DNA of 64,000 nucleotides from positions 215,001 through 279,000 of the forward strand of contig JAFFSR010000022.1 in the NCBI GenBank assembly GCA_017163975.1, read 5' to 3'. The notes below the pieces were generated by a model that saw nothing but the letters and a program-made list of their open reading frames with translations, did not search any database and was not told where the DNA came from. Origin of the DNA: Anastatus disparis (taxonomy: Eukaryota; Arthropoda; Insecta; Hymenoptera; Eupelmidae). Made by a program: the position numbers and the translations under genes. Positions 27,870 to 39,310 of this stretch are shown piece by piece (within the stretch, counting starts at the first letter, position 1; each line of letters begins with the position of its first letter).

Positions 27870-28835
27870 TTAATGCGAATTTCATTCAAAACCAAGGAAA
27901 AGCTACATATAATGTAAAAATTTAAGAACCGATTTGTCATACAGTACCCAATATATTAATTTCTGCTAACGACATTAAACTTATTTGTGGACAGTTATAT
28001 ATTTACGATAATACAGTAGCAATTGAGATTAAAAACTAATAAAAAATTAATAAAAGAGCATATGTTAATTTTGACAGAAATAATAAAAGACAATCCAATG
28101 GCTAAAAATTACAAAAGCTTACATCAATTATCAAATATAAAAAATATTCCAAATTATAAATTTTATTTTATGTGGAAAAATGATAAACAACAACATCGTT
28201 ATAATAAGCCACTAACTTCAGAATGTGATGCTATCATAGTATCTAATTCAGGAATTCCAGATAGTTATGATCTTTGTATATATCCGAAATCATCTTCTAA
28301 AAAAGAAATCACTCACACTTATTTAAATAAATTATCTAATCACGTGAATCTAATGGTTTATCCTTTAATGTTTCCAGCAGGAGATTTAGGTTGGAGTATA
28401 GGATGAAAAAAATAAAAATACCGAAAATAATGATTGTTTTACAATACTACAATATTGTTTACATAGAATTTATTGGAGACCAAATTAAAAAAATTTCAAC
28501 TCTATTTCCTATTGTGGAAGATTAACACAACAATACATAATACATGTATATGCAATGGTCGAAAGTAGCAGAATGAATTTTTTCAAAAAAAATCAAAAAC
28601 AATTACGCATAGAATTTTATCAAGGTTTATTAGATCATGTAATTAATAACGCTTCAAATGTTTAAACAAATTTTGAAAACAAAGAAAGAATTGGAAATTT
28701 TTTTATTTTACCCTCATCATATATTGGCAGTCCAAGATATATGCAGCAATATTATCTAGATGCCATGGCAATAATGAGAACAGGAGGAAAACAATACTTT
28801 GTAACGGCTCATATCAATTTTGGGTATAATTATTT
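27870..28835 (+). pseudogene. Helitron Rep/helicase, N-terminal piece (decayed)
   Basis: Translated pieces match the Helitron-like N-terminal domain in order. Around 27,990-28,050 there is a GQLYIYDNTVA-type strand. At 28,023-28,406 a 127-codon frame carries HRYNKPLTSECDAIIV and the YPLMFPAGDLGW block that typifies these proteins. From about 28,490 another frame carries CGRLTQQYIIHVYAMVES, NQKQLRIEFYQGLLD and, after a stop, ILPSSYIGSPRYMQQYY followed by DAMAIM. Frameshifts and stops separate these parts, and the HUH nuclease motif expected just downstream is absent because homology stops near 28,835. The element is therefore dead. Two later parts of the same protein lie at 31,278-31,440 and 32,994-33,425, on the same strand and in the right order. 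Assignment rests on recognised motifs, not a database search. Confidence 0.85.
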
Positions 28836-28968
28836 AAATTAATATAAATATGTCATAAGAATGACTATATTATTTGAAAGATGAAATAATTTTTGGTTAT
28901 AAGAAATTCAAATTACATTAAAAGTATAAGTAGGACTTCATAGTTACCTACTGAGGCCGATAAGATAA

Positions 28969-28971
<3 letters not shown>

Positions 28972-29038
<67 letters not shown>
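28972..29038. repeat. (AT)n microsatellite
   Basis: An uninterrupted alternating AT run of about 67 bp, self-complementary and able to extrude. It lies just past the point where Helitron homology ends. Adjacent open frames that read Tyr-Ile repeats are translations of this run. Confidence 0.97.
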
Positions 29039-29041
<3 letters not shown>

Positions 29042-29580
29042 AAATGATTATAGAAATAGAATGTTCTATTTCTTTTAAGAAGAAGTATTATCAATATTAA
29101 ATTGTTAATAATAAAATGTAACTTTCTAAAATAATTGTGTATATATAAATAGAACATTCTATTTATATAATATGTATAAAAATAATTACTCTATTTAAAG
29201 TTTAAAAATATAAATTAAAAAATTAATTTTTTTAATTAATAAATAATAAAATTAACTTTAAAAAATAGTCTTTTGAAATGTAAAGGAAATAGAATGTTTC
29301 TTTTACTAATATATTTATCTTAATTAAATGTTTCTTTTGTAAATATATAAAATAAATGTTATGGAACATTCTATTTCCTAAAATATAATTCTTCAATAAG
29401 GAATAGAACCTCATAGAAGGTTTATGAAATAATATAAAAGACCGTGAATCCAAGCAAGCTCTCTCATTATCTTTTAGATGTTCAACCATGTAACATCTAA
29501 CATGGATTCTATATTTATGCGATCTTATACAGTCAGAAGTATAAGATTTAAGCATTCTGTCTTAAAGTACTATGTAACTT
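29039..29580. repeat. Cluster of AGAATGTTCT-type palindromes
   Basis: AT-rich DNA in which variants of AAATAGAATGTTCTATTT recur at about 29,052-29,072, 29,150-29,163, 29,288-29,300 and 29,360-29,378, in both orientations. No gene is supported; the minus-strand 107-codon frame here has no recognisable domain and overlaps these repeats. Confidence 0.6.
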
Positions 29581-29825
29581 TCAAATCTTTGTAAAATATA
29601 TATTTTCTTAATCTTTTAATAAAAAGATTAAGTATTCAAATTTAAATAAGACTGTGTTCACAAAGTTATTGAGAAAAGTATAACTCATCTCATCTCATTT
29701 ATCATTTTTCATAGAAATACTAAAGAAATTAATTATCGCACATTGAAGAGTATTGCACTCGGATATGTCGTCGATAATAATTTCTTTATTCATTTTGCAT
29801 TAAATAGAAGTGTTATTTATCACAC

Positions 29826-30080
29826 ATAACGCGGCTGGTATTGTAAATGCTGTGTAATTAAAAAACGAATAACTATTGTAAGCGCTGTGTAATTAAGTAT
29901 TCATGGTTGCTGTTTTGAACGCTGTGTAGTTAAAGGAACTCGACCATTAGTGTGGGTACCGTGTTGTTGATAAAACGCGACTTTTGTTGTAAACGTTGTA
30001 TAATAAAAATAACACGACTGCTATTATAAGCGCTGGGTAATTAAAGGAACGCCGATATTAATATTAGTGCTAAGCAAAAA
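29826..30080. repeat. Minisatellite, ~37-bp degenerate unit, ~7 copies
   Basis: A unit of the form CGACTnnTATTGTAAGCGCTGTGTAATTAAAnnAA repeats near 29,828, 29,863, 29,900, 29,938, 29,976, 30,011 and 30,048. Copies vary, and the steps are 35-38 bp. The sequence on either side (29,581-29,825 and 30,081-30,470) holds no gene. A 17-bp inverted pair, GACAATCTAAATAAA near 30,139 and its complement near 30,330, lies just to the right. Confidence 0.75.
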
Positions 30081-30479
30081 AGAACTGAAATTATTATCAA
30101 AAGTAACGTCTTAAGCAGGATCTGTTATAAAAAAGGAGACAATCTAAATAAATTAAGAAAATATAATTAAAAATAATCACTATATAATCGAGTCTTTATG
30201 CGTCCTCAATAAAAGCTTTAATTGATGATTTCTCGAAATGGTTCTAATTAATTACAAATATAAGTTCAGAAGTGAAAATATTTATCTAGAAATTTTTTTT
30301 AATTAGAATGAACTATATTAATGGCTATTTATTTAGATTGTCTTCTCCCACGAAGCTTTACTGATGAGTCCTATAAACAGATCTGGAACGAAATGTAAAA
30401 TTAAAAATTCATCAAACAATAAACATATCATGATCATCATCATCATCAACTCAAACATCAGCATCAATGTGTAGACGTA

Positions 30480-31085
30480 CGTGTGTATGAACAGAAGCAA
30501 AGAAACAGAGTGAAAGGGCAGTATCAGAGTCACAGAACGATTTCATAAAAAGAGAGACAGGGAGATGAACACGCAGAAGAAAAGACAGAGACGGGAAAAT
30601 GAGACACAGGACAGAGGAACGAAGACAAACAAACGGAGACAGAGAGATGGAAAGGAGGAGATGGAGAGACGAAAACGAAAGAATGGAGACGGAGAGACGT
30701 AGACGGAGGAATAAAGACATAGACAAAGAGACGGAGACGAAAACCAAGAGACGAAGATAGATAAACAGAGACAGAGGGACAAAGACAGAGAAATAGAGAC
30801 AAGTAGACAAACACGAAAAAACAGAGACAAAGAAACAAAGATGGAAGGACGGAGACGAAGAGACGGAGACAAAAAAACGAAGAAAGACGGAGATGGAGAG
30901 ACGGAGACGAAAAAACGGAGATGGAGACGGAGATGGAGAGACGGAGACGAAAAAACGGAGATGGAGACGGAGGAACGGAGACAGAGAGACAGAGACATAG
31001 AGACAAAGACAGAGAGACAGACACAGAGAGACAGAGACGGAGACGGAGACGGAGAGACGGAGACGGAGACGGAGAGACGGATATT
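30480..31085 (+). repeat. Polypurine minisatellite of GAGACG/GGAGAC units
   Basis: About 600 bp of nearly pure purine interrupted by regular cytosines, built from 6-bp and 12-bp units such as GGAGAC, GAGACG and AAAAACGGAGAC. The units are most regular at 30,840-31,080. The arginine/glutamate- and serine/leucine-rich frames on the two strands simply translate this repeat. A (GTGTAT)-rich stretch follows to about 31,165. Confidence 0.95.
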
Positions 31086-31277
31086 GTGTATGTGTATATG
31101 TTTAAATAAGTGTGTAACCGTATGTGTTTGAATAAGTGTATATGTGTGTATGTGTATGTATGTATCTGACAATAATGCAAAAGATGTTCACGTAAGAAAA
31201 GAGTAAAGTCTTAATTCTTCACTTTAATATAATAGTAGTAATTCCATACCGATAAAAAAAATTATTATTAATGACTT

Positions 31278-31440
31278 GAACAGGTATCGCTTTAATTTTA
31301 TTACCAAAAGATTTAACAAGTCACCGAACTTTCAGATTACCGTTGGATTTAAATAACATTGAAAGTGTATTTTTAAAATTTGATTCAGATAAGAAAAACG
31401 CTGTCAAGTGCTTTAGAGCAATGCTTTCTCATAGAGTTCA
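31278..31440 (+). pseudogene. Helitron helicase fragment (PIF1-like, TGIA block)
   Basis: The plus strand encodes TGIALILLPKDLTSHRTFRL followed by PLDLNNIES. This corresponds to the PIF1-family helicase segment downstream of Walker A (consensus STGIAA-LL-GG-T-HS-F-LP). No Walker A motif is visible upstream, because polypurine DNA and unrelated sequence intervene, and the frame fades after ~50 codons. It fits between the N-terminal piece at 27,870-28,835 and the C-terminal piece at 32,994-33,425 as a middle remnant of the same Helitron. The match is short, so confidence is moderate. Confidence 0.6.
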
Positions 31441-31639
31441 TTGAGTTAGAGTAAATTGATTTTATTTTTTTAAATGTGATTATAATATAAAAAACATAAT
31501 TTCTATTCAAGAAAAATGAGTGAGTGTGAGAGAGTGATTAGGTAATATGGAGAGGGAGTCAGGAATATATAAAAATTGGATAAAAATGAGGATTAATCTA
31601 AGATAGAAAGACAGAGAGAAAGTGAGGTCGTAAGAAAAG

Positions 31640-32830
31640 AGTTAGTGAAATCAGAAATTAATAGAAGTAATCAAAGAGCTACGCTGAGAAAATTATTTTT
31701 CAAAAGCTCGTTTTATAATGACAGTAGCGAATAACTTGTATACAAATTTTAGAGCAAATCTATCGAGTAGTTTACGTAAGATAGATAAAAAATAAGAAAA
31801 TAAAATTTTTTTCAAAATTTATAAAAATTTATAAATATTAAAACTATGCTAAGGAAATCGGTTTTTAAAAGCTATACTTTTTTTAACAGATACATATAAT
31901 TCTCATTCAAATTTCAAAGCAAATTTGTCAAGTAATTTACGTTAAATAAAAAAAAAAATTAAGATTTGAAAATTTGAAAAAAAATTTTAAAATAACTTTA
32001 TAAAAAAGTTTCTTTGGCTAAATAAATACCATTTTCTTTTTAAAATTTTCGAAATGCCCTTAAATTAAAAGTACGCTAGGAAAATCAATTTTAAAAAATT
32101 TCCCTTCTTTTGACAATCGCAAATGATTTCCCTGCGAATTTTAGAACAAATCAACCGAGTAGATTACGTAAAATTAAAAAAGAAGAATCGAAATTTTTAA
32201 AAAAATCTCTAAGATTCTCTAAAATTACAACCACACTGTGAAAATTAGTTCTCGAAAGCTTATTTTCTTCAGAAAATAGCGAATCGATTATATAAAAATT
32301 TTGGAGAAAATTTATCAAATGGTTTACGCAAAATAGAAAATAAATGAAAAATAAAAATTTTTCTGAAAATTTTCAAAATGCATTAAAATTAAAACTGCAC
32401 TGAGAAAATTAATTTTGCAAAGCTTGTTTCCTTTAGACAGTAGCAAGTAACTTGCATACAAATTTTGGAGCAAATCTATCAAATAGTTTTCGTAAAATAG
32501 AAAAAAAAATGAAAAATAAAAATTTTTTAAAAAATTTTTAAAATGCTCTAAAATTGAAAGTACGTTAAGAAAATGAGTTTTCAAAAGTTTTTCTTTTTTC
32601 AGCAGTCAAAAATAAGTTTCATACAACTTTTCAAGCAAATTTTTTGAGTAGTTTACGTAAAATAAAAAAAAATGAAAAATCGAAATTTTTTTTTTTATTT
32701 TAAAAATAACTCTATAAAGAATACACTAAGAGAACCAATTTCTAATTGCTTCCCGCCGAGTTAGATGAAAAAATAAATTGTATGCAAAATTTGAAGCAAA
32801 TCCATCGTGTGGTTTTTGAGATCTATTTGG
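31640..32830 (+). repeat. Diverged tandem array, ~162-bp unit, ~7 copies
   Basis: Units start near 31,704, 31,869, 32,097, 32,257, 32,418, 32,582 and 32,743, mostly 160-165 bp apart with one longer step. Each has AAAAGCTnGTTTTnTTnnGACAGTAG, then ACTTGTATACAAATTTTnGAGCAAATCTATC, then AGTnnTTTACGTAAAATA, then an A-rich spacer. The unit also occurs inverted at 1-180. Open frames here are incidental. The segment from 31,441 to 31,640 shows nothing recognisable. Confidence 0.85.
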
Positions 32831-32847
32831 CGTACCGAATTCGCACG

Positions 32848-32848
<1 letters not shown>

Positions 32849-32942
<94 letters not shown>
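32849..32942. repeat. (AC)n microsatellite, ~47 units
   Basis: A nearly perfect AC run of about 94 bp, followed to about 32,982 by imperfect ACAAACAC units. The Thr-His and Cys-Val frames over this region are translations of the run. It sits immediately upstream of the last Helitron fragment. Confidence 0.98.
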
Positions 32943-32945
<3 letters not shown>

Positions 32946-32993
32946 TACACAAACACAAACACAAAAACAAACACAAACACGTTATATAATATA

Positions 32994-33425
32994 AGAAAAA
33001 GACTACCTCCACATGAACTTAATTTAAAAATAAATGCAGTAATAATGTTGATTAGAAATTTAAGTATAAAAGGTGGATTATGCAATGGAACACGATAAAA
33101 GATAAGAAGATTATCTAAATATAATATAAAAGCTAAAGTAGTTACAGAAGAAAATGAAAGAAATAAAGTTTTTATACCGCGTATCACATTATGCACAAAT
33201 AAATCATCGTCTTTACCATTTATTTTACATAGAAAATGATTCCCTATTGTATTAGCTTTTGTTATAACTATAAATAAATCACGAGGTCGAAGTCTTGAAA
33301 ATGTAGAAATATTTATTAGAAAACCATTATTTTCAAATGGACAATTATATGTTGCTCTTTCAAGAAGTAAAAATCCTTTTAAAATATATATTCAAAATGA
33401 ATTAGAAACTAAAAATGAATTAACC
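32994..33425 (+). pseudogene. Helitron helicase, C-terminal piece (decayed)
   Basis: The plus strand encodes, in order, [67 protein letters not shown] and NGQLYVALSRSKNPFKIYI. These are the C-terminal motifs of PIF1-family Helitron helicases (the LRNL-GLCNGTR block, FPV-LAF-TINKSQGQ-L, and GQLYVALSR). Stops replace single residues after GTR and after HRK. The fragment has the same orientation as the other two pieces. About 4.1 kb of simple repeats and minisatellites now separates the protein ends. No 3' Helitron hairpin/CTRR end could be identified with confidence. Confidence 0.88.
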
Positions 33426-33620
33426 AATATAGTATGAAAAGAAGTACTAGAGAAATAACAATAAAAAATAATAACTTTAATTTTTTTAATATTAAAAATA
33501 TATTTATATTTATTATGTACTAATGAAACATTTTTTTCAGATATAAAATAATAAAATAAAAAATCAGAACAAATTTTTAATTTTCTATAAAAAAAATTAT
33601 TAACAAAACTATTTAAAGTG

Positions 33621-34896
33621 TGGGAAAGGATTCGGTTGCACCCTTTTGTTTTTTGCTCATAACTTTTCACTAATTGTATATTTTTTGGACTTATAGGTGT
33701 CTATAGAAAAATGAAAACCTTAGCTAACTACCAACGAACGGACAAAATCGATTTCATCAAATAAAATAATTTTTTTTTGTTAATTTTGTGAAATGCCCAG
33801 AATTGAACCAAAAAAGATTTTGGTTCAGCTGTGGACAATCATGCAAAATTGTTGGTGTTAAGATATTGGTTGCAATCCATAGTGCATCACAAAGTAGGAA
33901 TAAATTACTACTGAATAAATGTGCATTACACTTAGCTTTATTGATTCACTTCTATTTGTAATTCTTTTGAAAAAGTATACATAAGTATAAATAAACTTTT
34001 GTGATTTTTTTAAGCAGAGAAAAATTAATTTGCTTACAGCAAGAAGCAGACGCGTTTGTTCGTTTCGATATTTGGCATGAAAAAACGTGCTGCCATAATA
34101 CATCAATGACATTTGTCAGAAAAACCTCATCTGCTTTCTGTCGATAGAGGCGTAGGGGTGTCTAAAACCAAACCATGCCCACAACCGAACCTTTTCCCCT
34201 ACAATTCACTCAATATTAATAATAATCAAATCATTATAAAATGGAATGGAATCCAATTTCAAACAAATACATTATTGTGGAAAACTTTTGTTCAGAATCG
34301 TCAAAACTACAATATAGGAGAAGAACTTCGGTTGTGGGCATGGTTTGGCTGTGGACACCCCTACGTTTCGATTGACAGTAAGCACATGAGATTTTTCTGA
34401 CAAATGTCATTTATGTATTATAGCAGCTCGTTTTTTCATGCCAAATATCGAAACGAAGAAACGCGTCTGCTTTGTGCTGTAAGCAAATTAATTTTTCTGT
34501 GGTTGAAAAAAAATCACAAAAATGTATTTATACCTATGTATACTTTTTTAAAAGAATTACAAATTGAAGTGAATCAATGAAGCTGAGTGTAATGCACGTA
34601 TATTCAGTAGAAATTTATTCCTACTCTGTGATGCAATACGGATTGCAACCAATATCTAACACCAACAATTTTGCATGATTGTCCACAACCGAACCAAAAT
34701 CTTTTTTGTTTTGGTTCTGGAAATTTCACAAAATTAACAAAAAAAATTTATTATCACGGAATCGATTTTGTCCCTCCGTTGGTAGTTAGCTGAGGTCTTC
34801 ATCTTTTTATAGACACCTATGAGTCCAAAAACTATACAATTGGTGAAACGTTATGAGCCAAAAACAAAAGGGTGCCTACAAGCAAATCCTTTCCCA
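33621..34896. mobile_element. Foldback element, ~1.28 kb
   Basis: A long inverted repeat. The left end TGGGAAAGGATTCGGTTG is mirrored by CAAGCAAATCCTTTCCCA at the right end. The arms share blocks such as CACCCTTTTGTTTT, GGACTTATAGGTGTCTATAG, AAAATTGTTGGTGTTA and GACATTTGTCAGAAAAA. A short non-palindromic centre lies at about 34,200-34,310. The two open frames (84 codons minus, 95 codons plus) lie in the arms and are not genes. Flanking bases give no clear target duplication. The right end abuts the next foldback element within 3 bp. Confidence 0.88.
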
Positions 34897-34899
34897 TAC

Positions 34900-36122
34900 C
34901 ATACATATTTTTGATCAGAAGAATCGTATCCCCAAAAAATTCAATTAATAACCTCCATTCTTTTTATCGATAAAGAGAATCTGAAGAAAAAAAATTTGCT
35001 TAAAGTAATTATTTTTGGATATTTGTTTAATATAAAAAAAATTCATTCAAATTTCAACAGATTCATTAAACTATGCTTCAGATAAGAGTTTAAGTGGATA
35101 TTGCAGTTATCCCCTCCTAATAATATTTTTATTCAAAATCCATGAGTGAACGGTGCGTCAAATCATATTCTTCCACTACAGAAAGAAAATTGATAAGATT
35201 CATCCTGAGTGTGGACAACTCAAGAAATTTATTAAAATACTACGCATAAAAAGTCATGAACAAACTTTCAATGTATAGTATTTTAAGGTTAGGCTTATCG
35301 AGCTTGATATCTAATTTTCATTCAAAGGTCATGAAAAATAACAAGTTTGAGTGATTTTTCTTCCTAACAAAAATGATTGAATCAATGTAGCTTTAGTGCA
35401 GACAAGTCATTATATTTGTCTAAATAGTCAATTTAAAGAGATATCAATTGGATAAAAAAATCGATTCTGACAACTCTGACATCCCATTAAGGTTATTTTT
35501 GTATAAAAATAAAAATAGAAAGAGAATTTAAAGTGATATTATTTATTTAATTAGACGTAAAATTTCTACTTATCTGATATAAATCTTTATGCATTCTTTG
35601 TTCTTCTAATTACAAAACTTCGTCACTTTAGTGATTCAAAATTACGTTTCCATTTTTAAATTAAAACATCTTGAATCTTTATAACATAGAAATAACTTTA
35701 AATTGTTTGTTGATTTTTACTAAGACTGTTACTAATTTTTACTAACTACTATAAATCAATAACAGCTGTTTACTGATGATGTAGATGAACAAATACGTTC
35801 AAGTTATTTGTATGTTATTACGAAATTACATTTGTGATTGGAAGAACGAAAAGTGCATAAATATTTATATCAGATAAGTAAAAATTTTACACATAGTTAA
35901 ATAAAAATTATAACTAAATTCTTTTTTCATTTTTATTTTTATACAGAAATAACTTTAAATTCTTATCTAAATGAATACTTTTTTTTTTATTTTCAACAAA
36001 TATTCAAGAATAATTACTTTGTGTTAAATTTTTTTTTCAGGTTCTCTTTAGGGGATAAAAAGGATGGAGATTATTGTTTGGTAACTTTGGGAAAACGATT
36101 CTTCTGATAAAAAATATGTATG
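34900..36122. mobile_element. Foldback element, ~1.22 kb
   Basis: Terminal inverted repeats start CATACATATTTTTGATCAGA on the left and are mirrored as TCTGATAAAAAATATGTATG on the right. The inner arms also pair: TAAAATTTCTACTTATCTGA near 35,560 pairs with TCAGATAAGTAAAAATTTTA near 35,870. The centre is near 35,730. No coding capacity. The family differs from its immediate left neighbour. Confidence 0.85.
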
Positions 36123-36182
36123 TATTTAAAATTTTTAATATTTCTCAATTTATTTAATGTTTTAAAGGAAAAGATTATAATA

Positions 36183-36440
36183 CAGTCAACGATCTGAGTC
36201 CCGCCACCTTCTTCTTCATCGGATCACTCATGCGTTACCCCTATTCGCTGACTAAAAGAATTTGTTTCCAAACATTCTGAGTCCAACCGCTTAATGTTTT
36301 CGTTTAAAATACAATAAATGTATATTAAAATAAAAAGTAACAAAAAAATATGCATAATTCTTATTTATATATACTGAAAAAATTTCTAAAATTAAACTAG
36401 ATATATTTAATTAATCAAAAAATGTTATTTAATTGAAAAT
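36183..36440 (+). repeat. Left terminal inverted repeat of the pogo-like element
   Basis: It pairs with about 39,530-39,772 through blocks such as CTGACTAAAAGAATTTGTTT, CCAAACATTCT, TTAATGTTTTCG and TAAAATACAATAAATGT. The right copy has about 35 extra bases after its AAACATTCT block. The stretch from 36,441 to 37,190 is AT-rich with no recognisable coding sequence. Confidence 0.85.
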
Positions 36441-37192
36441 TTACGTGATCTCTTCATAAATGAAAGATTAAATGAATCTCATTTTATTTAATTTTCATAA
36501 AAACAATGAGTATTTAATGCATCGATGAATAAATATATTGTTCAATTTTAAATATATGTTATCTTAAAGTGAAAAAATAAATATATCTATTTTGATTATT
36601 ATAATTTTATGTTTATAATAAGCATTATGCATAACTATATATTTTTTGTTTCCAAATATTTTATATCAATAAATGCGTCTTTCTTTAATAAGCTGATTTC
36701 TATCGATAAAAACATCGCATGGCAATTTTTGAGTCCAATTGATGTTTAAATAATTTTATATGTAATCAACTGTTTTTAGTTTTTATGGCAACAAAATATA
36801 CATTCGTATTCGCATTCGTGTTTGAATTGATATAGAAAACGAACACACGTCCTTTTTAGGTTATGTAATATTATTTGTTATTGAATTCAAATATTTTGAA
36901 TTCCATACAATCTGTATATTTTTACGTCTTTTCATAATAAAATTGAAAATTTTACGAAATCTTTGTTTATTATAAATGAATTTATTAATTTATGCTATTT
37001 GAAGAAGTTACCAATAATATTAACATTTAAATTCTAATTTGTTTCCACTTTACGAAAATAAAATTTCAAAAAACCACTTATAGTATATTTATAAGGCTAT
37101 AAAACGTTATATTTTTTATAACTAAATTATTTTTAATCTATTGCATATTTAATTTCGAATAAATTAATTAAATTATTATGATTTAAACTACA

Positions 37193-38945
37193 GGCGAAAA
37201 ATTATTTGCTGATAAAGATGTAGCTGCATCATACAAAGAACAATTCAAAAAAATTATGAAAATGAAACAATTATTCAGAACATAAGTTTTTAACTTTAAT
37301 GTGAGTGGGATACTAATAAAACAAGTACCAAATGAAACTTTAGTTAACAATGATGTGAGCCAAGCATCAGGAACGAAAAAACAATTGAGTAGGGTAACCA
37401 TTGCAGCTTGCTGTTATGCAGATGTTCCCTTTATACTGCCTTTAGTTCTGATTGGAAAATTAAAAAATCCATCATGCCTTATTGACAAGGACAAAAGGAA
37501 ATTGCCAGTTCGGTATAAAAATCAAAGTAGCACTTGGATGGACAAGATCATTTTTAGTGAATGATTTACTAAGGAATTTGTTCCAAAAGTTTAAAAGTTT
37601 TTAAAATCCAAAAATCTACCTCCTATCGCTATTTTACTAGTAGATAATTGTAAATCTCAAAAATTTATTAAAGTTAAAGACATTGAAGTATCATTTTTTC
37701 ACCAAATGTAACTTCACTCATTCAATCACTTGATCACGACATTCTTCAAGCCATAAAATTAAAATACCAATTTTATTTTGTTCATTCGTTGTTAGCTGCT
37801 CAAAAAACAATAAATGTCTGATCAGTTATTTAAAATCGATCAAGCCGGACCAAGTAATACAATGGAGCGATATCAAAACATTAACTATTTACAAAGACTG
37901 GAAAAATTTGTGGTCTGTTGAGACAACAGATATTACAATTCAAACAAATTTTGAGGATTAATCTAGTGAACAAAGTGATTTTTTTAATATGAATAACTTT
38001 ATGGGCTTTGAATCTAATAAAGCCAATACTTATAGCAATAATGATAATGTTCGTGATTTATTGCAGTCAATCAAAAATATTAAAGATTACGAATGTCAGA
38101 GGATCAGATGTATTTGATTGGCTAAATAAACAATTACCACCCTGGTAGAAATTTTCAGCATCTTTTGGCCAAGCATAGGCCATTTTTTATCAATTTGACC
38201 AAAAAATGCTAAAAATCATGGCCAAATACCCTGCTATCTAGCGACCTTTCATGGTGAAAAGTTGACAAAATAATGGTGAATATATTTAATTTTATTATAA
38301 TATTTTATTTGAAGGTTATGATCACGCTTTTCTGCTAACATCTGCTGTCGCTATATAGATACATAACCTAACAGCTATACTCCACGCAAAATGTTTGCAG
38401 CACTATACTATCTGCTCACGCGTGATAAATCAAATAACTTATTTATGAAACAATTAATAATATATATAGTTACATTAAAAGAAAATCGAACATTAGTTAA
38501 AATAAGATATATATATAATAAATATATGTAAATTTTAATAATTAAGTTCCAATTTTTTCAACTTTAAAATTAAATCATTCACCATTTTTTCGACAACTTT
38601 TTACCAGTGACTGGCTAAAAATTGACTAAGAAAGTTGGCCAATCGTTAATTTTTTCACCATTTAAGATGGTGAATTTTCTACCAGGACAGGTAAAAAAAT
38701 ATTTTCTATTTTACAGAAAGAATCAATAATAAATAAATGCACCATTTTATTTTATTTTTTTTTCAATTAATCGAATATTCAATAAAAAATTTATTACATA
38801 AATATTATTTTAGAAATAAACGAACCGTATTCAAATGCAGAGATTATCGCTCAAGCAAATAAGGATTCTAATCAAAATTTAATAGGAAATTGTGAACTTG
38901 CTGCAGATATTTTAGAAGATAATATTGATTCTATTAAGGAGATGT
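37193..38945 (+). pseudogene. pogo-like DDE transposase remnant
   Basis: The recognisable part begins at a CAG/G acceptor-like site with GEKLFADKDVAASYKEQF. An in-frame TAA follows, then a frame at 37,301-37,564 with KQLSRVTIAACCYAD and GKLKNPSCL, the core of the DDE_1 (pogo/jerky/CENP-B-like) family. The first catalytic position, normally in a DETG-like motif, reads NVSG, so the first Asp is lost. The second Asp survives in ILLVDN (~37,635). After a frameshift, SPNVTSLIQSLDHDILQAIK (~37,700-37,760) holds the region of the third. More stops and shifts follow. The C-terminal part (VRGSDVFDWLNK) is cut at 38,140 by one MITE and resumes about 38,815 with an acidic tail, which a TTAA MITE ends. 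The element cannot make active transposase. Confidence 0.88.
38141..38686. mobile_element. MITE with CCTGGTAGAAA termini, 546 bp
   Basis: The left end CCTGGTAGAAATTTTCA is matched by the inverted right end CCTGGTAGAAAATTCACC. It splits the C-terminal coding part of the pogo transposase, so it inserted later. Internal repeats of the form TGGCCAA and CACCATTT lie near both ends. A related right terminus, AAAATTTCTACCAGG, also occurs at about 46,335-46,349. A target duplication is not obvious. Confidence 0.75.
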
Positions 38946-39310
38946 AAAACGGACACTACACCTGTACTTATAGATATTAGCTTCCTTTCTATTTTATTGC
39001 TGAATTTCCAGAAAAGAAATGCATTAGCTTGTAGTATGTACCATGATGATTATTTTGATAAGTTTTCAAATAAATTCATTCGTTGGCTTTTGAGATATTT
39101 GGATTCCTGTACAAAATTGAAAAATTTTAATAAATAATTTTGAAACCCAAAATTCTCAATAGCTAATGAATGAATTCATTTAAAAATTTAACTAAATAAT
39201 CTTCATGGTACATACTACAACTTAATGCATTTTTTATTGAAAATTTGGCAATAAAATGTAAAGATAGTGAATATTTATGAGTACAGGTGTAGCGTCCATT
39301 TTACATTCCC
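38938..39310. mobile_element. TTAA-flanked palindromic MITE, copy 1 (373 bp)
   Basis: TTAA at 38,934-38,937 and 39,311-39,314 brackets an element with ends GGAGATGTAAAACGGACAC and, inverted, GGGAATGTAAAATGGACGC. Both arms continue into ACACCTGTACT. The halves are complementary through most of the length. TTAA duplication is the hallmark of piggyBac-type transposition, so this is probably a piggyBac-mobilised non-autonomous element. It sits in the 3' end of the decayed pogo transposase. A second copy lies at 47,574-47,948. Confidence 0.88.

Noticed and set aside
28948..29555. 69- and 107-codon minus-strand frames
   Set aside because: The first reads through (AT)n; the second overlaps palindromic AT-rich repeats without a domain.
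30530..31180. Long Ser/Leu- and Arg/Glu-rich open frames on both strands
   Set aside because: They are translations of the GAGACG polypurine repeat in several overlapping frames, with no codon bias or domain.
32726..33196. 156-codon minus-strand frame and Thr-His frames on the plus strand
   Set aside because: They run through the (AC)n microsatellite and antisense Helitron sequence.
33858..34400. 84- and 95-codon frames as possible genes
   Set aside because: They lie in complementary arms of a foldback element and mirror each other.
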